Assembly (NCBI RefSeq): GCF_003061005.1
Contig: NZ_QAIK01000121.1
Location: forward strand, 1-56,450
DNA: 56,450 bases
Direction of reading: 5' to 3'
Origin: Pseudomonas sp. HMWF021
GTDB lineage: Bacteria > Pseudomonadota > Gammaproteobacteria > Pseudomonadales > Pseudomonadaceae
Positions within the stretch are counted from its first letter, which is position 1. Each line of letters opens with the position of its first letter. The notes beneath the pieces are model-generated. The model had not been told where the DNA came from, did no database searches, and worked only from the letters and a program-made list of their open reading frames with translations. The position numbers were made by a program, and so were the translations under genes. Positions 1 to 10,684 of the stretch are shown piece by piece.

Positions 1-451
1 TCAGGGATTTCTGCAGCCAGCGCGGGTGGGCGGTGCGCACCACCGGATCACGCTCAAGTTCGGCGAAAATCGTCTCGCTTTCACGCTGGGCGTTGCGCAG
101 CACGGCGTTGAGCAAACCCTTGGCCCACGGCTTTTTCAGCTTGTCGGCGCAACCGACGGTTTCGCCGATGGCCGCGTGCGGCGGCACGCGGGTGTAGAGC
201 AATTGATAGAGACCGACCAGCAGCAAGGCCTCGACATCGGCGTCGGCAGCCTTGAACGGTTTCTGCAGAAGCTTTTCCGCCAGCGCCGACAGCCGTGGCT
301 GCCAGCGCGCGGTGCCAAACGCCAGATCCTGGGTGAAGCCGCGATCGCGGTCTTCGACCTTGTCCAGTTGCGTCGGCAGGGAGCTGTTCAGTGAAGCCTT
401 GCCGCTGAGCACGGCGGCGAGTGCCTTGGCGGCGGCCAGACGCGGGTTCAT
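1..451 (-). CDS. rsmB: 16S rRNA (cytosine(967)-C(5))-methyltransferase, N-terminal part
   Basis: This is the first 150 codons of RsmB (Sun/Fmu), which methylates C967 of 16S rRNA with S-adenosylmethionine. Only the N-terminal NusB-like RNA-binding domain is present; the catalytic Rossmann domain lies beyond the left edge. The visible protein begins [20 protein letters not shown] and contains the family-typical [18 protein letters not shown] segment and [23 protein letters not shown]. The ATG at 449-451 overlaps the fmt stop (ATGA), so it is translationally coupled behind fmt, in the usual def-fmt-rsmB order. Confidence 0.93.
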   Translation of the reverse strand, partial: MNPRLAAAKALAAVLSGKASLNSSLPTQLDKVEDRDRGFTQDLAFGTARWQPRLSALAEKLLQKPFKAADADVEALLLVGLYQLLYTRVPPHAAIGETVGCADKLKKPWAKGLLNAVLRNAQRESETIFAELERDPVVRTAHPRWLQKSL

Positions 452-1407
452 TGCGCGTCCACCGCTGCACCCAACACAGTGCCGACGGCGAATTTCTCGC
501 GGCGGCTGTTGAACAGGTCGCTGAAGCTCAGTGCCTTGCCGCCGGGCAATTGCAGACGGGTCAGGCACAGCGCCTGCTCACCGCAGGCGACGATCAGGCC
601 GTCCTTGCTGGCGCCGAGGATTGCACCCGGTGCGCCTTTGCCGTCAGCCAGCGTCGCGGCCAGCACTTTCAGCGCTTCACCGTTGAGGGTGCTGTGGGTG
701 ATCGGCCATGGGTTGAAAGCACGGACGAGACGCTCCAGCTCAACCGCCGGACGGCTCCAGTCGAGGCGCGCTTCGTCCTTGTTCAGTTTGTGGGCGTAGG
801 TGGCGAGTTCGTCGTTCTGCGCTTCGCCTTCGAGGGTTCCGGCGGCCAGGCCGGCAATCGCCTGCACCACGGCGGGCGGGCCCATTTCGGCGAGACGGTC
901 GTGCAGCGTGCCGCCGGTGTCGTCGGCGCTGATCGAGGTCACGACCTTGAGCAGCATTGGCCCGGTGTCGAGGCCTGCCTCCATGCGCATCACGGTCACG
1001 CCGCTTTCGGCATCACCGTGTTCCACGGCGCGCTGGATCGGCGCCGCACCGCGCCAGCGTGGCAGCAGCGAGGCGTGGCTGTTGATACAGCCCAGACGCG
1101 GAATATCCAGCACCGCTTGCGGCAGGATCAGGCCGTAGGCGACCACCACCATCAAGTCAGGTTGCAGTGCGGCGAGTTCAGCCTGAGCGTCAGCGTTGCG
1201 CAGGGTCGGAGGCTGCAACACCTGGATATTATTTTCCAGGGCCAACTGTTTGACCGGGCTCGGCATCAGTTTTTGCCCGCGACCGGCCGGACGATCCGGT
1301 TGGGTGTAGACCGCAACGATCTCGTAAGGGCTGTTCAGCAGGGCCTTGAGGTGTTCGGCGGCGAACTCGGGGGTGCCGGCAAAAACGATGCGCAGTGGCT
1401 CAGTCAT
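448..1407 (-). CDS. fmt: Methionyl-tRNA formyltransferase
   Basis: It formylates initiator Met-tRNA with 10-formyltetrahydrofolate in the cytoplasm. The 319-residue length is normal. The N-terminal formyltransferase fold shows the catalytic set N109, H111 and D147 within [17 protein letters not shown] and LDTGP; the C-terminal tRNA-binding OB-like domain follows. A GGAG-type ribosome site precedes the start. It lies downstream of def on the same strand, but an intrinsic terminator sits in the 56-base gap, so fmt may depend partly on read-through or on its own promoter. It overlaps rsmB by 4 bases. Confidence 0.97.
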   Translation of the reverse strand: MTEPLRIVFAGTPEFAAEHLKALLNSPYEIVAVYTQPDRPAGRGQKLMPSPVKQLALENNIQVLQPPTLRNADAQAELAALQPDLMVVVAYGLILPQAVLDIPRLGCINSHASLLPRWRGAAPIQRAVEHGDAESGVTVMRMEAGLDTGPMLLKVVTSISADDTGGTLHDRLAEMGPPAVVQAIAGLAAGTLEGEAQNDELATYAHKLNKDEARLDWSRPAVELERLVRAFNPWPITHSTLNGEALKVLAATLADGKGAPGAILGASKDGLIVACGEQALCLTRLQLPGGKALSFSDLFNSRREKFAVGTVLGAAVDAQ

Positions 1408-1420
1408 GAAGGAGTCTCAC

Positions 1421-1452
1421 AAAAAGAAAAAGGCTTGCCGCAGCAAGCCTTT
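1421..1452 (-). terminator. Intrinsic terminator between def and fmt
   Basis: On the minus strand a perfect 10-bp stem (AAAGGCTTGC / GCAAGCCTTT, loop TGCG) is followed by TTCTTTTT. It lies 12 bases after the def stop and 14 bases before the fmt start, inside what is usually treated as one operon. By sequence it should end a large share of def transcripts. Confidence 0.75.
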
Positions 1453-1463
1453 GAAGGGGGGCA

Positions 1464-1970
1464 TCAAGCGTTCTGGCGGTGGAGCTTTTCCAGTTTCTTC
1501 TTGATCCGGTCGCGTTTGAGCGTGGACAGGTAATCGACGAACAACTTGCCGTTGAGGTGATCGCATTCGTGCTGGATGCACACCGCGAGCAGGCCTTCGG
1601 CGACCAGTTCGTAAGGCTGGCCGTCGCGGTCCAGCGCCTTGATCTTGACCTTCTGCGGGCGGTCGACGTTTTCGTAGAAACCCGGCACCGACAGGCAACC
1701 TTCCTGGTACTGATCCATCTCGTCGGTCAGCGATTCGAACTCGGGGTTGATGAACACCCGGGGTTCGGTGCGGTCTTCGGAAAGGTCCATCACGACGATA
1801 CGTTTGTGCACGTTGACCTGAGTCGCGGCAAGGCCGATGCCCGGCGCTTCATACATTGTTTCAAACATGTCATCGACCAACTGACGCACTTCGTCGTCCA
1901 CTACAGCCACAGGCTTGGCGATAGTACGCAGACGCGGGTCCGGGAATTCGAGGATGTTTAAAATGGCCAT
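1464..1970 (-). CDS. def: Peptide deformylase
   Basis: It removes the formyl group from the N-terminal methionine of nascent proteins and is a metal-dependent cytoplasmic hydrolase. The 168-residue protein carries the three family motifs: GIGLAATQ at 44-51, EGCLSVP at 90-96 with metal ligand C92, and HECDH at 134-138 with ligands H134 and H138 and catalytic E135. I chose the ATG at 1968-1970 because [15 protein letters not shown] is the canonical N-terminus; the open frame extends 47 codons upstream with no family similarity. It is divergent from tsaP and precedes fmt. Confidence 0.97.
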   Translation of the reverse strand: MAILNILEFPDPRLRTIAKPVAVVDDEVRQLVDDMFETMYEAPGIGLAATQVNVHKRIVVMDLSEDRTEPRVFINPEFESLTDEMDQYQEGCLSVPGFYENVDRPQKVKIKALDRDGQPYELVAEGLLAVCIQHECDHLNGKLFVDYLSTLKRDRIKKKLEKLHRQNA

Positions 1971-2129
1971 AGGCTGATTGCTGCACGTATTGAGTAAAGT
2001 CGGGTCGATGGCCTGGCAGGTCCGAAGATGCAGGCTACCGTTGTGAAGCGTAGCCAATGCAATTTGCACCAGCGAGCCACGGGGGCTCTGACGGTTCACG
2101 CGAACGCACATGATAAAGGGATTCGCTGC

Positions 2130-3155
2130 ATGAGGAAAACACTACTCGCCCTGCTGCTTCTGGCTTCGGCCACGGCTGCGCAAGGGCAAGTGCAACTCAG
2201 GGATGGTTTTCCACAGCAATACACGGTGGTTTCAGGGGACACACTCTGGGACATTTCCGGCAAATACCTGCGCGAGCCCTGGCAATGGCCACAGCTGTGG
2301 CGGGCCAATCCGCAAATTGAAAACCCCAACCTGATCTATCCCGGCGACACGCTGACGCTCAGTTACGTCAACGGCCAGCCGCAGCTGACCCTCAACCGCG
2401 GCGAATCACGGGGCACCATCAAGCTGTCGCCACGCATCCGCACCAGCCCCGTGGCCGAGGCGATTCCGAGCATTCCGCTGAAATCGATCAACAGTTTCCT
2501 GCTGAGCAACCGCATCGTCGACAAGGTCGAGGACTTCGACAAGGCGCCGTACATCGTCGCCGGCGATGCCGAACGCGTGCTCAGCGGCACCGGCGACCGG
2601 ATCTTCGCCCGTGGCCATTTCGACCCGAATCAGCCGGTGTACGGCATCTTCCGTCAGGGCAAGGTCTACACCGACCCGCAGACCAGGGAGTTCCTCGGGA
2701 TCAACGCCGACGACATCGGTGGCGGTGAAATCGTCGCCACCGAAGGCGACGTCGCCACCCTCGCCCTGCAACGCACGACCCAGGAAGTACGCCTCGGCGA
2801 TCGTTTGTTCAGCGGCGAAGAGCGTTCGATCAACTCGACCTTCATGCCCAGCGCACCGGCCAGCCCCATCAACGGCCTGATCATCGACGTGCCGCGCGGC
2901 GTCACGCAGATCGGCGCGATGGACGTGGTCACCCTGAACAAGGGCAAGCGCGACGGTCTGGCTGAAGGCAACGTGCTGGTGGTGATGAAGACCGGAGAAA
3001 CCGTGCGCGACCGGATCACCGGGCAGCCACTGAAAATTCCTGACGAACGGGCCGGGTTGCTCATGGTGTTCCGCACCTACGACAAACTCAGTTACGGCCT
3101 CGTCCTCAATGCATCGCGCTCGCTGGCGGTGCTCGACAAGGTGCGAAATCCTTAG
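2130..3155 (+). CDS. tsaP: LysM domain protein, TsaP-like (type IV pilus secretin-associated protein)
   Basis: A 341-residue secreted protein. A signal peptide (about residues 1-20) is followed at about 30-78 by a LysM peptidoglycan-binding domain ([17 protein letters not shown] to YPGDTL). A long C-terminal region of the FlgT-like type follows, with no further motif I can name. In P. aeruginosa the gene in this position (PA0020) is TsaP, which anchors the PilQ secretin to peptidoglycan; assignment here rests on the LysM domain, the length and the def/dprA context. The start at 2130 is preferred over an upstream in-frame ATG at 2028 because it gives a clean signal peptide. Confidence 0.85.
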   Translation: MRKTLLALLLLASATAAQGQVQLRDGFPQQYTVVSGDTLWDISGKYLREPWQWPQLWRANPQIENPNLIYPGDTLTLSYVNGQPQLTLNRGESRGTIKLSPRIRTSPVAEAIPSIPLKSINSFLLSNRIVDKVEDFDKAPYIVAGDAERVLSGTGDRIFARGHFDPNQPVYGIFRQGKVYTDPQTREFLGINADDIGGGEIVATEGDVATLALQRTTQEVRLGDRLFSGEERSINSTFMPSAPASPINGLIIDVPRGVTQIGAMDVVTLNKGKRDGLAEGNVLVVMKTGETVRDRITGQPLKIPDERAGLLMVFRTYDKLSYGLVLNASRSLAVLDKVRNP

Positions 3156-3180
3156 CAGGCTTAACAAGTTACCAACAGAG

Positions 3181-3189
3181 TTATCCACA
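3181..3189 (+). other. Perfect DnaA box between tsaP and dprA
   Basis: TTATCCACA matches the strict DnaA-binding consensus. It lies in the 79-base gap before dprA. Other exact copies occur at 3798-3806, 10652-10660 (minus), 10704-10712 (minus), 11463-11471 and 13063-13071 (minus). See findings. Confidence 0.5.
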
Positions 3190-3234
3190 GCTTGTCCCGA
3201 ATGGTTCGGGACTTGTAACGATCAAGGATGATCC

Positions 3235-4335
3235 ATGATGCTGTCTGCCTGTACGCCGGTTTCCCCTGCGGAACTGGACGCGCGTTTGCGCCTGCACCGC
3301 TTGCCGGAAATTGGCCCGAAACGTTTTGCCAAACTGCTCGAAGCCTTCGGCTCGGCGTCCAAAGCCATCAGTGCCCCGGCCAGTGCCTGGCGTGCGCTGG
3401 GCTTGCCGGCGGCATCTGCCGAGGCGCGGCGCAGCCCCGAAGTGCGCGATGGCGCCAGCCATGCGATGCGCTGGCTAGAGCATCCGCAGCAGTATTTGCT
3501 GATGTGGGATCAGCCGGATTACCCCGCGCTGCTGGCGCAGATTCCCGATCCGCCACCGCTGTTGTTCGTGGCCGGCGACCCGCTGATTCTGGAAAAACCG
3601 CAACTGGCGATGGTCGGCAGTCGCCGCGCTTCGCGCCCGGGGATGGACACCGCCGCGGCGTTTTCCCGCAGCCTCGCCGGGGCCGGTTTTGTTATCACCA
3701 GTGGTCTGGCGCTCGGTATTGATGCGGCCGCCCATCAAGCGGCGCTGGACGTCGGTGGGCAAACCGTCGGCGTACTCGGCACTGGCCTGGAAAATTTTTA
3801 TCCACAGCGCAATCGGCGCTTGGCCGACGCCATGATCAACTCCGGCAGCGCGGTGCTTTCGGAGTTTCCACTGGACGCCGGGCCGACGGCCAGCAACTTC
3901 CCGCGGCGCAACCGGATCATCAGCGGTTTGTCCCTTGGTGTGCTGGTGGTCGAGGCGAGTGTCGCCAGCGGTTCGTTGATTACTGCAAGGCTGGCGGCGG
4001 AACAGGGGCGGGAGGTGTATGCGATTCCCGGTTCGATCCATCACCCCGGCGCCCGTGGTTGCCATCAGTTGATCCGGGACGGTGCGGTGCTGGTCGAAAC
4101 CATCGAACACATCCTCGAAGCCCTGCGCGGCTGGCAGCATTTGCCGTTAGCCACAGACACGCCGGATACCGCGCATCCCTTGCTTGACCTGCTGCACGCC
4201 GCGCCGCACACCAGCGAGGCCTTGGTCGACAGCAGTGGCTGGGCGTTGCCCCGAGTTCTCGCGGCGCTCACCGAACTGGAAATGGACGGCCGCGCAGTGT
4301 GTGAAAACGGTCGCTGGCTGGCCAGGACACGCTAG
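3235..4335 (+). CDS. dprA: DNA-processing protein DprA (Smf)
   Basis: It loads RecA on incoming single-stranded DNA during natural transformation. The 366 residues comprise a helical N-terminal region (HRLPEIGPKRFAKLL), a central Rossmann-like DprA domain with VGSRRASRPG, ITSGLALGIDAAAH, VLGTGLENFYPQRNRRLA and FPRRNRIISGLS, and a C-terminal winged-helix segment (about 300-366). The start has two tandem ATGs (3235 and 3238) that cannot be separated by sequence. Its place between tsaP and tsaC is the usual Pseudomonas order. Confidence 0.95.
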   Translation: MMLSACTPVSPAELDARLRLHRLPEIGPKRFAKLLEAFGSASKAISAPASAWRALGLPAASAEARRSPEVRDGASHAMRWLEHPQQYLLMWDQPDYPALLAQIPDPPPLLFVAGDPLILEKPQLAMVGSRRASRPGMDTAAAFSRSLAGAGFVITSGLALGIDAAAHQAALDVGGQTVGVLGTGLENFYPQRNRRLADAMINSGSAVLSEFPLDAGPTASNFPRRNRIISGLSLGVLVVEASVASGSLITARLAAEQGREVYAIPGSIHHPGARGCHQLIRDGAVLVETIEHILEALRGWQHLPLATDTPDTAHPLLDLLHAAPHTSEALVDSSGWALPRVLAALTELEMDGRAVCENGRWLARTR

Positions 4336-4390
4336 GTTTTACAGGGAAGATCGGTAAACTGCGCAAAACCTGTTTGCGGAGAGTTTTTTC

Positions 4391-4948
4391 ATGGTCAACA
4401 GTTGGCGTGTGCAACAAGCCGCACGAGAGATTCGCGCCGGGGCGGTGATTGCCTATCCAACCGAAGCCGTCTGGGGGCTGGGTTGCGACCCGTGGAACGA
4501 AGAGGCAGTGGATCGTCTGCTGGCGATCAAGAACCGTTCGGTGGACAAGGGGCTGATCCTGGTCGCCGACAATATTCGCCAGTTCGACTTCCTGTTCGAA
4601 GACTTCCCGCAAGAGTGGATCGACCGCATGGCCAGTACCTGGCCGGGGCCGAATACCTGGCTGGTGCCGCATCAGAACCTGTTGCCGGAGTGGGTCACGG
4701 GCGTGCACGACACCGTGGCGCTGCGGGTCAGCGATCATCCGCAGGTGCGTGATCTGTGCTCGATGGTCGGGCCGCTGATCTCGACCTCGGCCAACCCGCA
4801 GGGGCGGCCAGCAGCGCGCACGCGGTTGCGCGTCGAGCAGTATTTCCGTGGGCAGATCGATCTGGTGCTGGGAGGTCAGTTGGGCGGGCGCAAGAACCCG
4901 AGCCTGATTCGCGATCTGGCGTCTGGCAAGGTTGTGCGCCCGGCCTAG
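4391..4948 (+). CDS. tsaC: L-threonylcarbamoyladenylate synthase (YrdC/Sua5 family)
   Basis: It makes threonylcarbamoyl-AMP from threonine, bicarbonate and ATP, the first step of the t6A37 modification of ANN-decoding tRNAs. At 185 residues it is the short TsaC form without the Sua5 C-terminal domain. Visible motifs are [18 protein letters not shown], the [15 protein letters not shown] substrate loop and [14 protein letters not shown]. It follows dprA by 55 bases and probably shares its transcript. A REPIN lies just downstream. Confidence 0.96.
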   Translation: MVNSWRVQQAAREIRAGAVIAYPTEAVWGLGCDPWNEEAVDRLLAIKNRSVDKGLILVADNIRQFDFLFEDFPQEWIDRMASTWPGPNTWLVPHQNLLPEWVTGVHDTVALRVSDHPQVRDLCSMVGPLISTSANPQGRPAARTRLRVEQYFRGQIDLVLGGQLGGRKNPSLIRDLASGKVVRPA

Positions 4949-4962
4949 GACCGAGTCGCCTT

Positions 4963-5035
4963 ATTCGCGAGCAAGCCCGCTCCCACAGGTTCGAGTACAT
5001 CGAAGATCCCTGTGGGAGCGGGCTTGCTCGCGAAT
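4963..5035. repeat. REPIN, GTGGGAGCGGGCTTGCTCGCGAA family
   Basis: Two near-identical 27-base REP units face each other (4963-4989 and 5009-5035) around a 19-base spacer. They lie between the convergent tsaC and qor genes. This is the typical P. fluorescens intergenic palindrome, mobilised in trans by RAYT transposases; none is in this window. Confidence 0.9.
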
Positions 5036-5042
5036 GGGCTGG

Positions 5043-7099
<2,057 letters not shown>

Positions 7100-7108
7100 G
7101 GACTGTTG

Positions 7109-7930
7109 ATGGATCGTTATGTCGTTTTCGGTAACCCGATCGGCCACAGCAAGTCGCCGATGATTCACAAGCTGTTCGCCGAGCAGACCGGCCAGCGCCT
7201 CGACTACAGCACCTTGCTGGCGCCACTCGACGACTTTACTGGCTGCGCCACGGCGTTCTTCCAGGATGGTCGCGGCGCCAACGTCACGGTGCCGTTCAAG
7301 GAAGAGGCCTATCGCCTGGCGAACAGCCTGACCGCCCGGGCACAACGGGCCGGTGCGGTGAACACCTTGAGCAAACTGGCCGACGGCTCATTGCTCGGCG
7401 ACAACACCGACGGCGCCGGGCTGGTGCGTGACCTGACGGTGAATGCCGGGTTCAGCCTGACCGGCAAACGCATTCTGCTGCTCGGGGCTGGTGGCGCAGT
7501 GCGTGGCGCGCTGGAGCCGTTGCTCGCGGAAAAACCGGCGTCGGTGATCATCGCCAACCGCACGGTGGACAAGGCTGAGCTGCTGGCCGAGTTGTTCTGT
7601 GATCTGGGGCCGGTATCGGCCAGCGGTTTCGACTGGCTGCAGGAGCCGGTGGACGTGATCATCAACGCCACCTCCGCCAGCCTCACCGGCGACGTGCCGC
7701 CGATAGCGCCGAGCCTGATCGAGCCAGGCCAGACCCTGTGCTACGACATGATGTACGGCAAGGAACCGACCGCGTTCTGCCGCTGGGCCAGTGAGCATGG
7801 CGCGGCGGTGTCGATGGATGGTCTGGGAATGTTGGCCGAGCAGGCGGCCGAGGCGTTTTTCCTGTGGCGTGGCGTGCGCCCGGACACGGCGCCGGTGCTG
7901 GCCGAATTGCGCCGCCAGTTGGCGGGTTGA
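7109..7930 (+). CDS. aroE: Shikimate dehydrogenase (NADP+)
   Basis: It reduces 3-dehydroshikimate to shikimate in the aromatic amino-acid pathway. The 273-residue protein has the shikimate-binding NPIGHSKSP at 9-17, catalytic K64 ([10 protein letters not shown]) with D101 (GDNTDGAGL), the NADP-binding GAGGA at 126-130 and NATSASL. I take the ATG at 7109; a TTG one codon upstream is in frame but weaker. It is probably co-transcribed with hemF. Confidence 0.97.
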   Translation: MDRYVVFGNPIGHSKSPMIHKLFAEQTGQRLDYSTLLAPLDDFTGCATAFFQDGRGANVTVPFKEEAYRLANSLTARAQRAGAVNTLSKLADGSLLGDNTDGAGLVRDLTVNAGFSLTGKRILLLGAGGAVRGALEPLLAEKPASVIIANRTVDKAELLAELFCDLGPVSASGFDWLQEPVDVIINATSASLTGDVPPIAPSLIEPGQTLCYDMMYGKEPTAFCRWASEHGAAVSMDGLGMLAEQAAEAFFLWRGVRPDTAPVLAELRRQLAG

Positions 7931-7935
7931 AGGTC

Positions 7936-8012
7936 AAAAGATCGCAGCCTGCGGCAGCTCCTACATGGGGATGGCGTTCACCCTGTAGGAGCTGCCGCAG
8001 GCTGCGATCTTT
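7936..8012. repeat. REPIN, TGTAGGAGCTGCCGCAGGCTGCGATCTTTT family
   Basis: An inverted pair of ~30-base units (AAAAGATCGCAGCCTGCGGC... and its complement) fills almost the entire gap between the convergent aroE and sulP genes. Because each outer arm ends in A4/T4, the element could also act as a bidirectional transcription terminator. Confidence 0.9.
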
Positions 8013-9581
8013 TCAGTCCTCAAACCGGATCGGGCATTTCTCCGCCCCTTCCAGCTTCCTCAGTTCTTCCACCACCTGCGGTCGCGCCCGGCGCAGGGTC
8101 AGGCTGCGATCCTGACCCAGCAGGCGCCGCGCCTCCTGATGCAGCATCTCCACTCCCGAATAATCGATGAAGTTGATCTGCTGCGCCTCGATCACCACCC
8201 GCGCGCCATGCAGCCGTTGCAGGCGCACTTGCAGGTAATGGCTGGCGCCGAAGAAGATCGAGCCGCCGACCCGCAGCACATCGTCCTCGCCATCGCGCCA
8301 ATGCTGCACCCGTGGTTGCGAGGTGCGCTTGAGATAAAAGAACAGCGACGCCAGCACCCCGGCGTAGATTGCCGTCTGCAATTCCAGCAGCAGCGTGGCA
8401 AGGCAGGTCAATGCCATGACCACGAACTCGGCGTGGCTGACCCGCAGCAACGAGCGGATCGCGCGATGATCCACCAGCCCCCAGGCGATCAACAGGATGC
8501 TCCCGGCCATGGCCGGAATCGGAATGTGCGAAATCAGCCCGGCGCCGAAAATCGCGAACAGCGCGACCCAGATCGCTGAAAACACCCCGGCCAGCGGTGA
8601 GCAGGCACCGGCCTCGTAACTCAGTCCCGAACGGGTGAACGAACCGGCGGACAACGAGCCGGAAAAGAACGCCCCGACGATGTTCGACAAACCCTGCGCA
8701 CGGACTTCCTGATTGGCATCGAGCAACTGCTGGGAACGCGTGGCAATCGAACGGGCAATCGACAGGCTGGTGACCAGCCCGAGCATGCCCACCGCCACGG
8801 CACTCGGCAGCAGGCGCAGCACCAGATCCAGATCCAGCGGCAACCCGCTTAACGGTGGCAAGCGCCCGACAAAGGCGCTGACCCGATGTACGTGGCCGAA
8901 CATCGACGGCCACAACCACACCAGCAGGCTGGCCAATACCAAGGTAATCAACAATGTCGGCCAGCGCGGCAGCAGTTGTTTGAGCACCACGCCCACCACC
9001 ACTGTGGCTACGCCGAGCAGCAAAGAGGGGCTATCCACAGCTCTGAGGTGGTGCAGCAGATCCATCAGACTGGCCAGTGCCGTGGCTTTGGCCGGCAGAT
9101 CCAGCCCCAGCAGATTGGGTAACTGGCCGATGGCAATCACCACCGCCGCACCGAGGGTGAAACCGAGCACCACCGAATGCGAGACGAAATTCACCAAAGC
9201 GCCGAAGCGCAGCAGGCCGAGCAGCCACTGAAAAATCCCCGCAAGAAAGCTCAGCAGCAGGATCAGCGTGATGTAGTCCTGTGACGCCGGCACAGCCAAG
9301 GGGCTGACGCTGGCATACAGCACAATCGAAATCGCCGCCGTCGGGCCGCAGATCAGATGCCAGGACGAACCCCACAGACAGGCGATCAGCACCGGGATGA
9401 TCGCCGCATAGAGGCCATATTCCGGTGGCAGGCCGGCGATCAGCGCGTAGGCGATCGACTGCGGCAGCGCGAGAATGGCACCGCTCAGGCCAACGACCAG
9501 ATCCCGGCCGACGCTGGCGCGGGTTTGCCGCGGTAGCCAGGTCAGGAAGGGGAAGAGTGAGTGGCGACTGGGCAGGGCCAT
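8013..9581 (-). CDS. SulP family inorganic anion transporter
   Basis: An inner-membrane SLC26/SulP-type protein of 522 residues with about a dozen hydrophobic segments (from LVVGLSGAILALPQSIAYALIAGLPPEYGLYAAIIPV) and a C-terminal STAS domain (about 430-515, including INFIDYSGVEMLHQEARRLL). The likely substrates are sulfate or other small anions; bicarbonate cannot be excluded. It lies next to the choline-sulfatase genes on the same strand, which suggests, but does not prove, handling of the sulfate released by BetC. A REPIN separates it from the binding-protein gene. Confidence 0.88.
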   Translation of the reverse strand: MALPSRHSLFPFLTWLPRQTRASVGRDLVVGLSGAILALPQSIAYALIAGLPPEYGLYAAIIPVLIACLWGSSWHLICGPTAAISIVLYASVSPLAVPASQDYITLILLLSFLAGIFQWLLGLLRFGALVNFVSHSVVLGFTLGAAVVIAIGQLPNLLGLDLPAKATALASLMDLLHHLRAVDSPSLLLGVATVVVGVVLKQLLPRWPTLLITLVLASLLVWLWPSMFGHVHRVSAFVGRLPPLSGLPLDLDLVLRLLPSAVAVGMLGLVTSLSIARSIATRSQQLLDANQEVRAQGLSNIVGAFFSGSLSAGSFTRSGLSYEAGACSPLAGVFSAIWVALFAIFGAGLISHIPIPAMAGSILLIAWGLVDHRAIRSLLRVSHAEFVVMALTCLATLLLELQTAIYAGVLASLFFYLKRTSQPRVQHWRDGEDDVLRVGGSIFFGASHYLQVRLQRLHGARVVIEAQQINFIDYSGVEMLHQEARRLLGQDRSLTLRRARPQVVEELRKLEGAEKCPIRFED

Positions 9582-9627
9582 GGGTCCTCGCGGTTGAGTT
9601 TTGCGAAAGAGTAACAGGGTAAAACTG

Positions 9628-9717
9628 GTGGGAGCGGGCTTGCTCGCGAATGCGCTGTATCAGCCAGCATTGATGGTGATGACCCACCTCATTCGCGAGC
9701 AAGCCCGCTCCCACAGG
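9628..9717. repeat. REPIN, GTGGGAGCGGGCTTGCTCGCGAA family
   Basis: Two opposed REP units at 9628-9651 and about 9691-9717 with a ~39-base spacer. They lie upstream of sulP and downstream of the binding-protein gene. Confidence 0.88.
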
Positions 9718-9748
9718 AGATAACGGTGATGCGATCTTTTTTCTGGGA

Positions 9749-10669
9749 TCAGAGTTTGGCCTTCACCGCAGGCAAAGCATCCTTGCCATCCAGCGTCTTC
9801 ACCCCATCCAGCCACTTGTCCAGCACCGCCGGATTGGCCTTGATCCACGCCTTCACCGCATCGGCATTGCTGACTTTCTTGTTCACCACCTCGGCCATGA
9901 TGCTGTTCTCCATGTCCTGGGTGAACGCCAGGTTGGTCAGCAACATGCCCACATTCGGGCAGGCCTCGGCGTAGCCTTTGCGGGTCAGGGTGTAGACGCT
10001 GCCAGTGTCGCCGAAGTATTTCTCGCCGCCCTTGAGGTAATGCATCTTCAGCTGCACGTTCATCGGGTGCGGGGTCCAGCCGAGGAAGGTGACGAATTTC
10101 TGTTTCTTCACTGCCCGCGAGACTTCGGCGAGCATCGCCTGTTCGCTGGATTCGATCAGCTTCCACTGGCCGAGGTCGAAGTCGTTCTTCTTGATGATTT
10201 CCTGCAGCGAAATGTTCGCGGGCGCACCGGAACCGATGCCGTAAATCTTTTTCTCGAACTTGTCGGCGTATTTGTTCAGGTCGGCAAAGTTATGCACACC
10301 GGCGTCCCATACGTAGTCGGGCACCGCCAGGGTGAACTCGGTGCCGTCGAGATTCTTCGCCAGTTGCGTGACGTCACCGGTGGCGACGAACTTGTCGTAA
10401 AAACCCTGCTGCGCCGGCATCCAGTTACCAAGGAACACATCCACCTGACCGTCCTTCAAACCGCCGAAGGTGATCGGCACCGCGAGGGTGTCGACCTTGG
10501 CCTTGTAGCCCATGCCGTCCAGCAGAAACCCGGTGATGGCGTTGGTCGCGGCAATGTCGCTCCAGCCAGGATCAGCCATTTTCACCGTTTCGCAGCTTTG
10601 CTCGGCAAATGCCGAAGCGCTGCCCAGGGCCAGCAGGCCAATCGTCAGTGCTGTGGATAACTTGCGCAT
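9749..10669 (-). CDS. Choline/betaine-type ABC substrate-binding protein (ChoX/BetX-like)
   Basis: A 306-residue periplasmic binding protein of the OpuAC/ChoX family. A signal peptide ends near residue 22 (AFA before EQ). Aromatic ligand-box sequences include PGWSDIAATNAI, FLGNWMPAQ and FLGWTPHPMN, typical of binders for quaternary ammonium groups. It is 15 bases downstream of betC on the same strand, so its likely ligand is choline or choline sulfate. No permease or ATPase is adjacent; in Pseudomonas such orphan binders are known to share the CbcWV core. An AGGGGAAG ribosome site precedes the start. Confidence 0.88.
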   Translation of the reverse strand: MRKLSTALTIGLLALGSASAFAEQSCETVKMADPGWSDIAATNAITGFLLDGMGYKAKVDTLAVPITFGGLKDGQVDVFLGNWMPAQQGFYDKFVATGDVTQLAKNLDGTEFTLAVPDYVWDAGVHNFADLNKYADKFEKKIYGIGSGAPANISLQEIIKKNDFDLGQWKLIESSEQAMLAEVSRAVKKQKFVTFLGWTPHPMNVQLKMHYLKGGEKYFGDTGSVYTLTRKGYAEACPNVGMLLTNLAFTQDMENSIMAEVVNKKVSNADAVKAWIKANPAVLDKWLDGVKTLDGKDALPAVKAKL

Positions 10670-10684
10670 GGACTTCCCCTTACA

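Noticed and set aside
3181..3189. The DnaA box as evidence that oriC itself lies in the window
   Set aside because: There is no dnaA, dnaN, rpmH or AT-rich unwinding element with clustered boxes. The boxes are scattered over 10 kb, mostly in genes.
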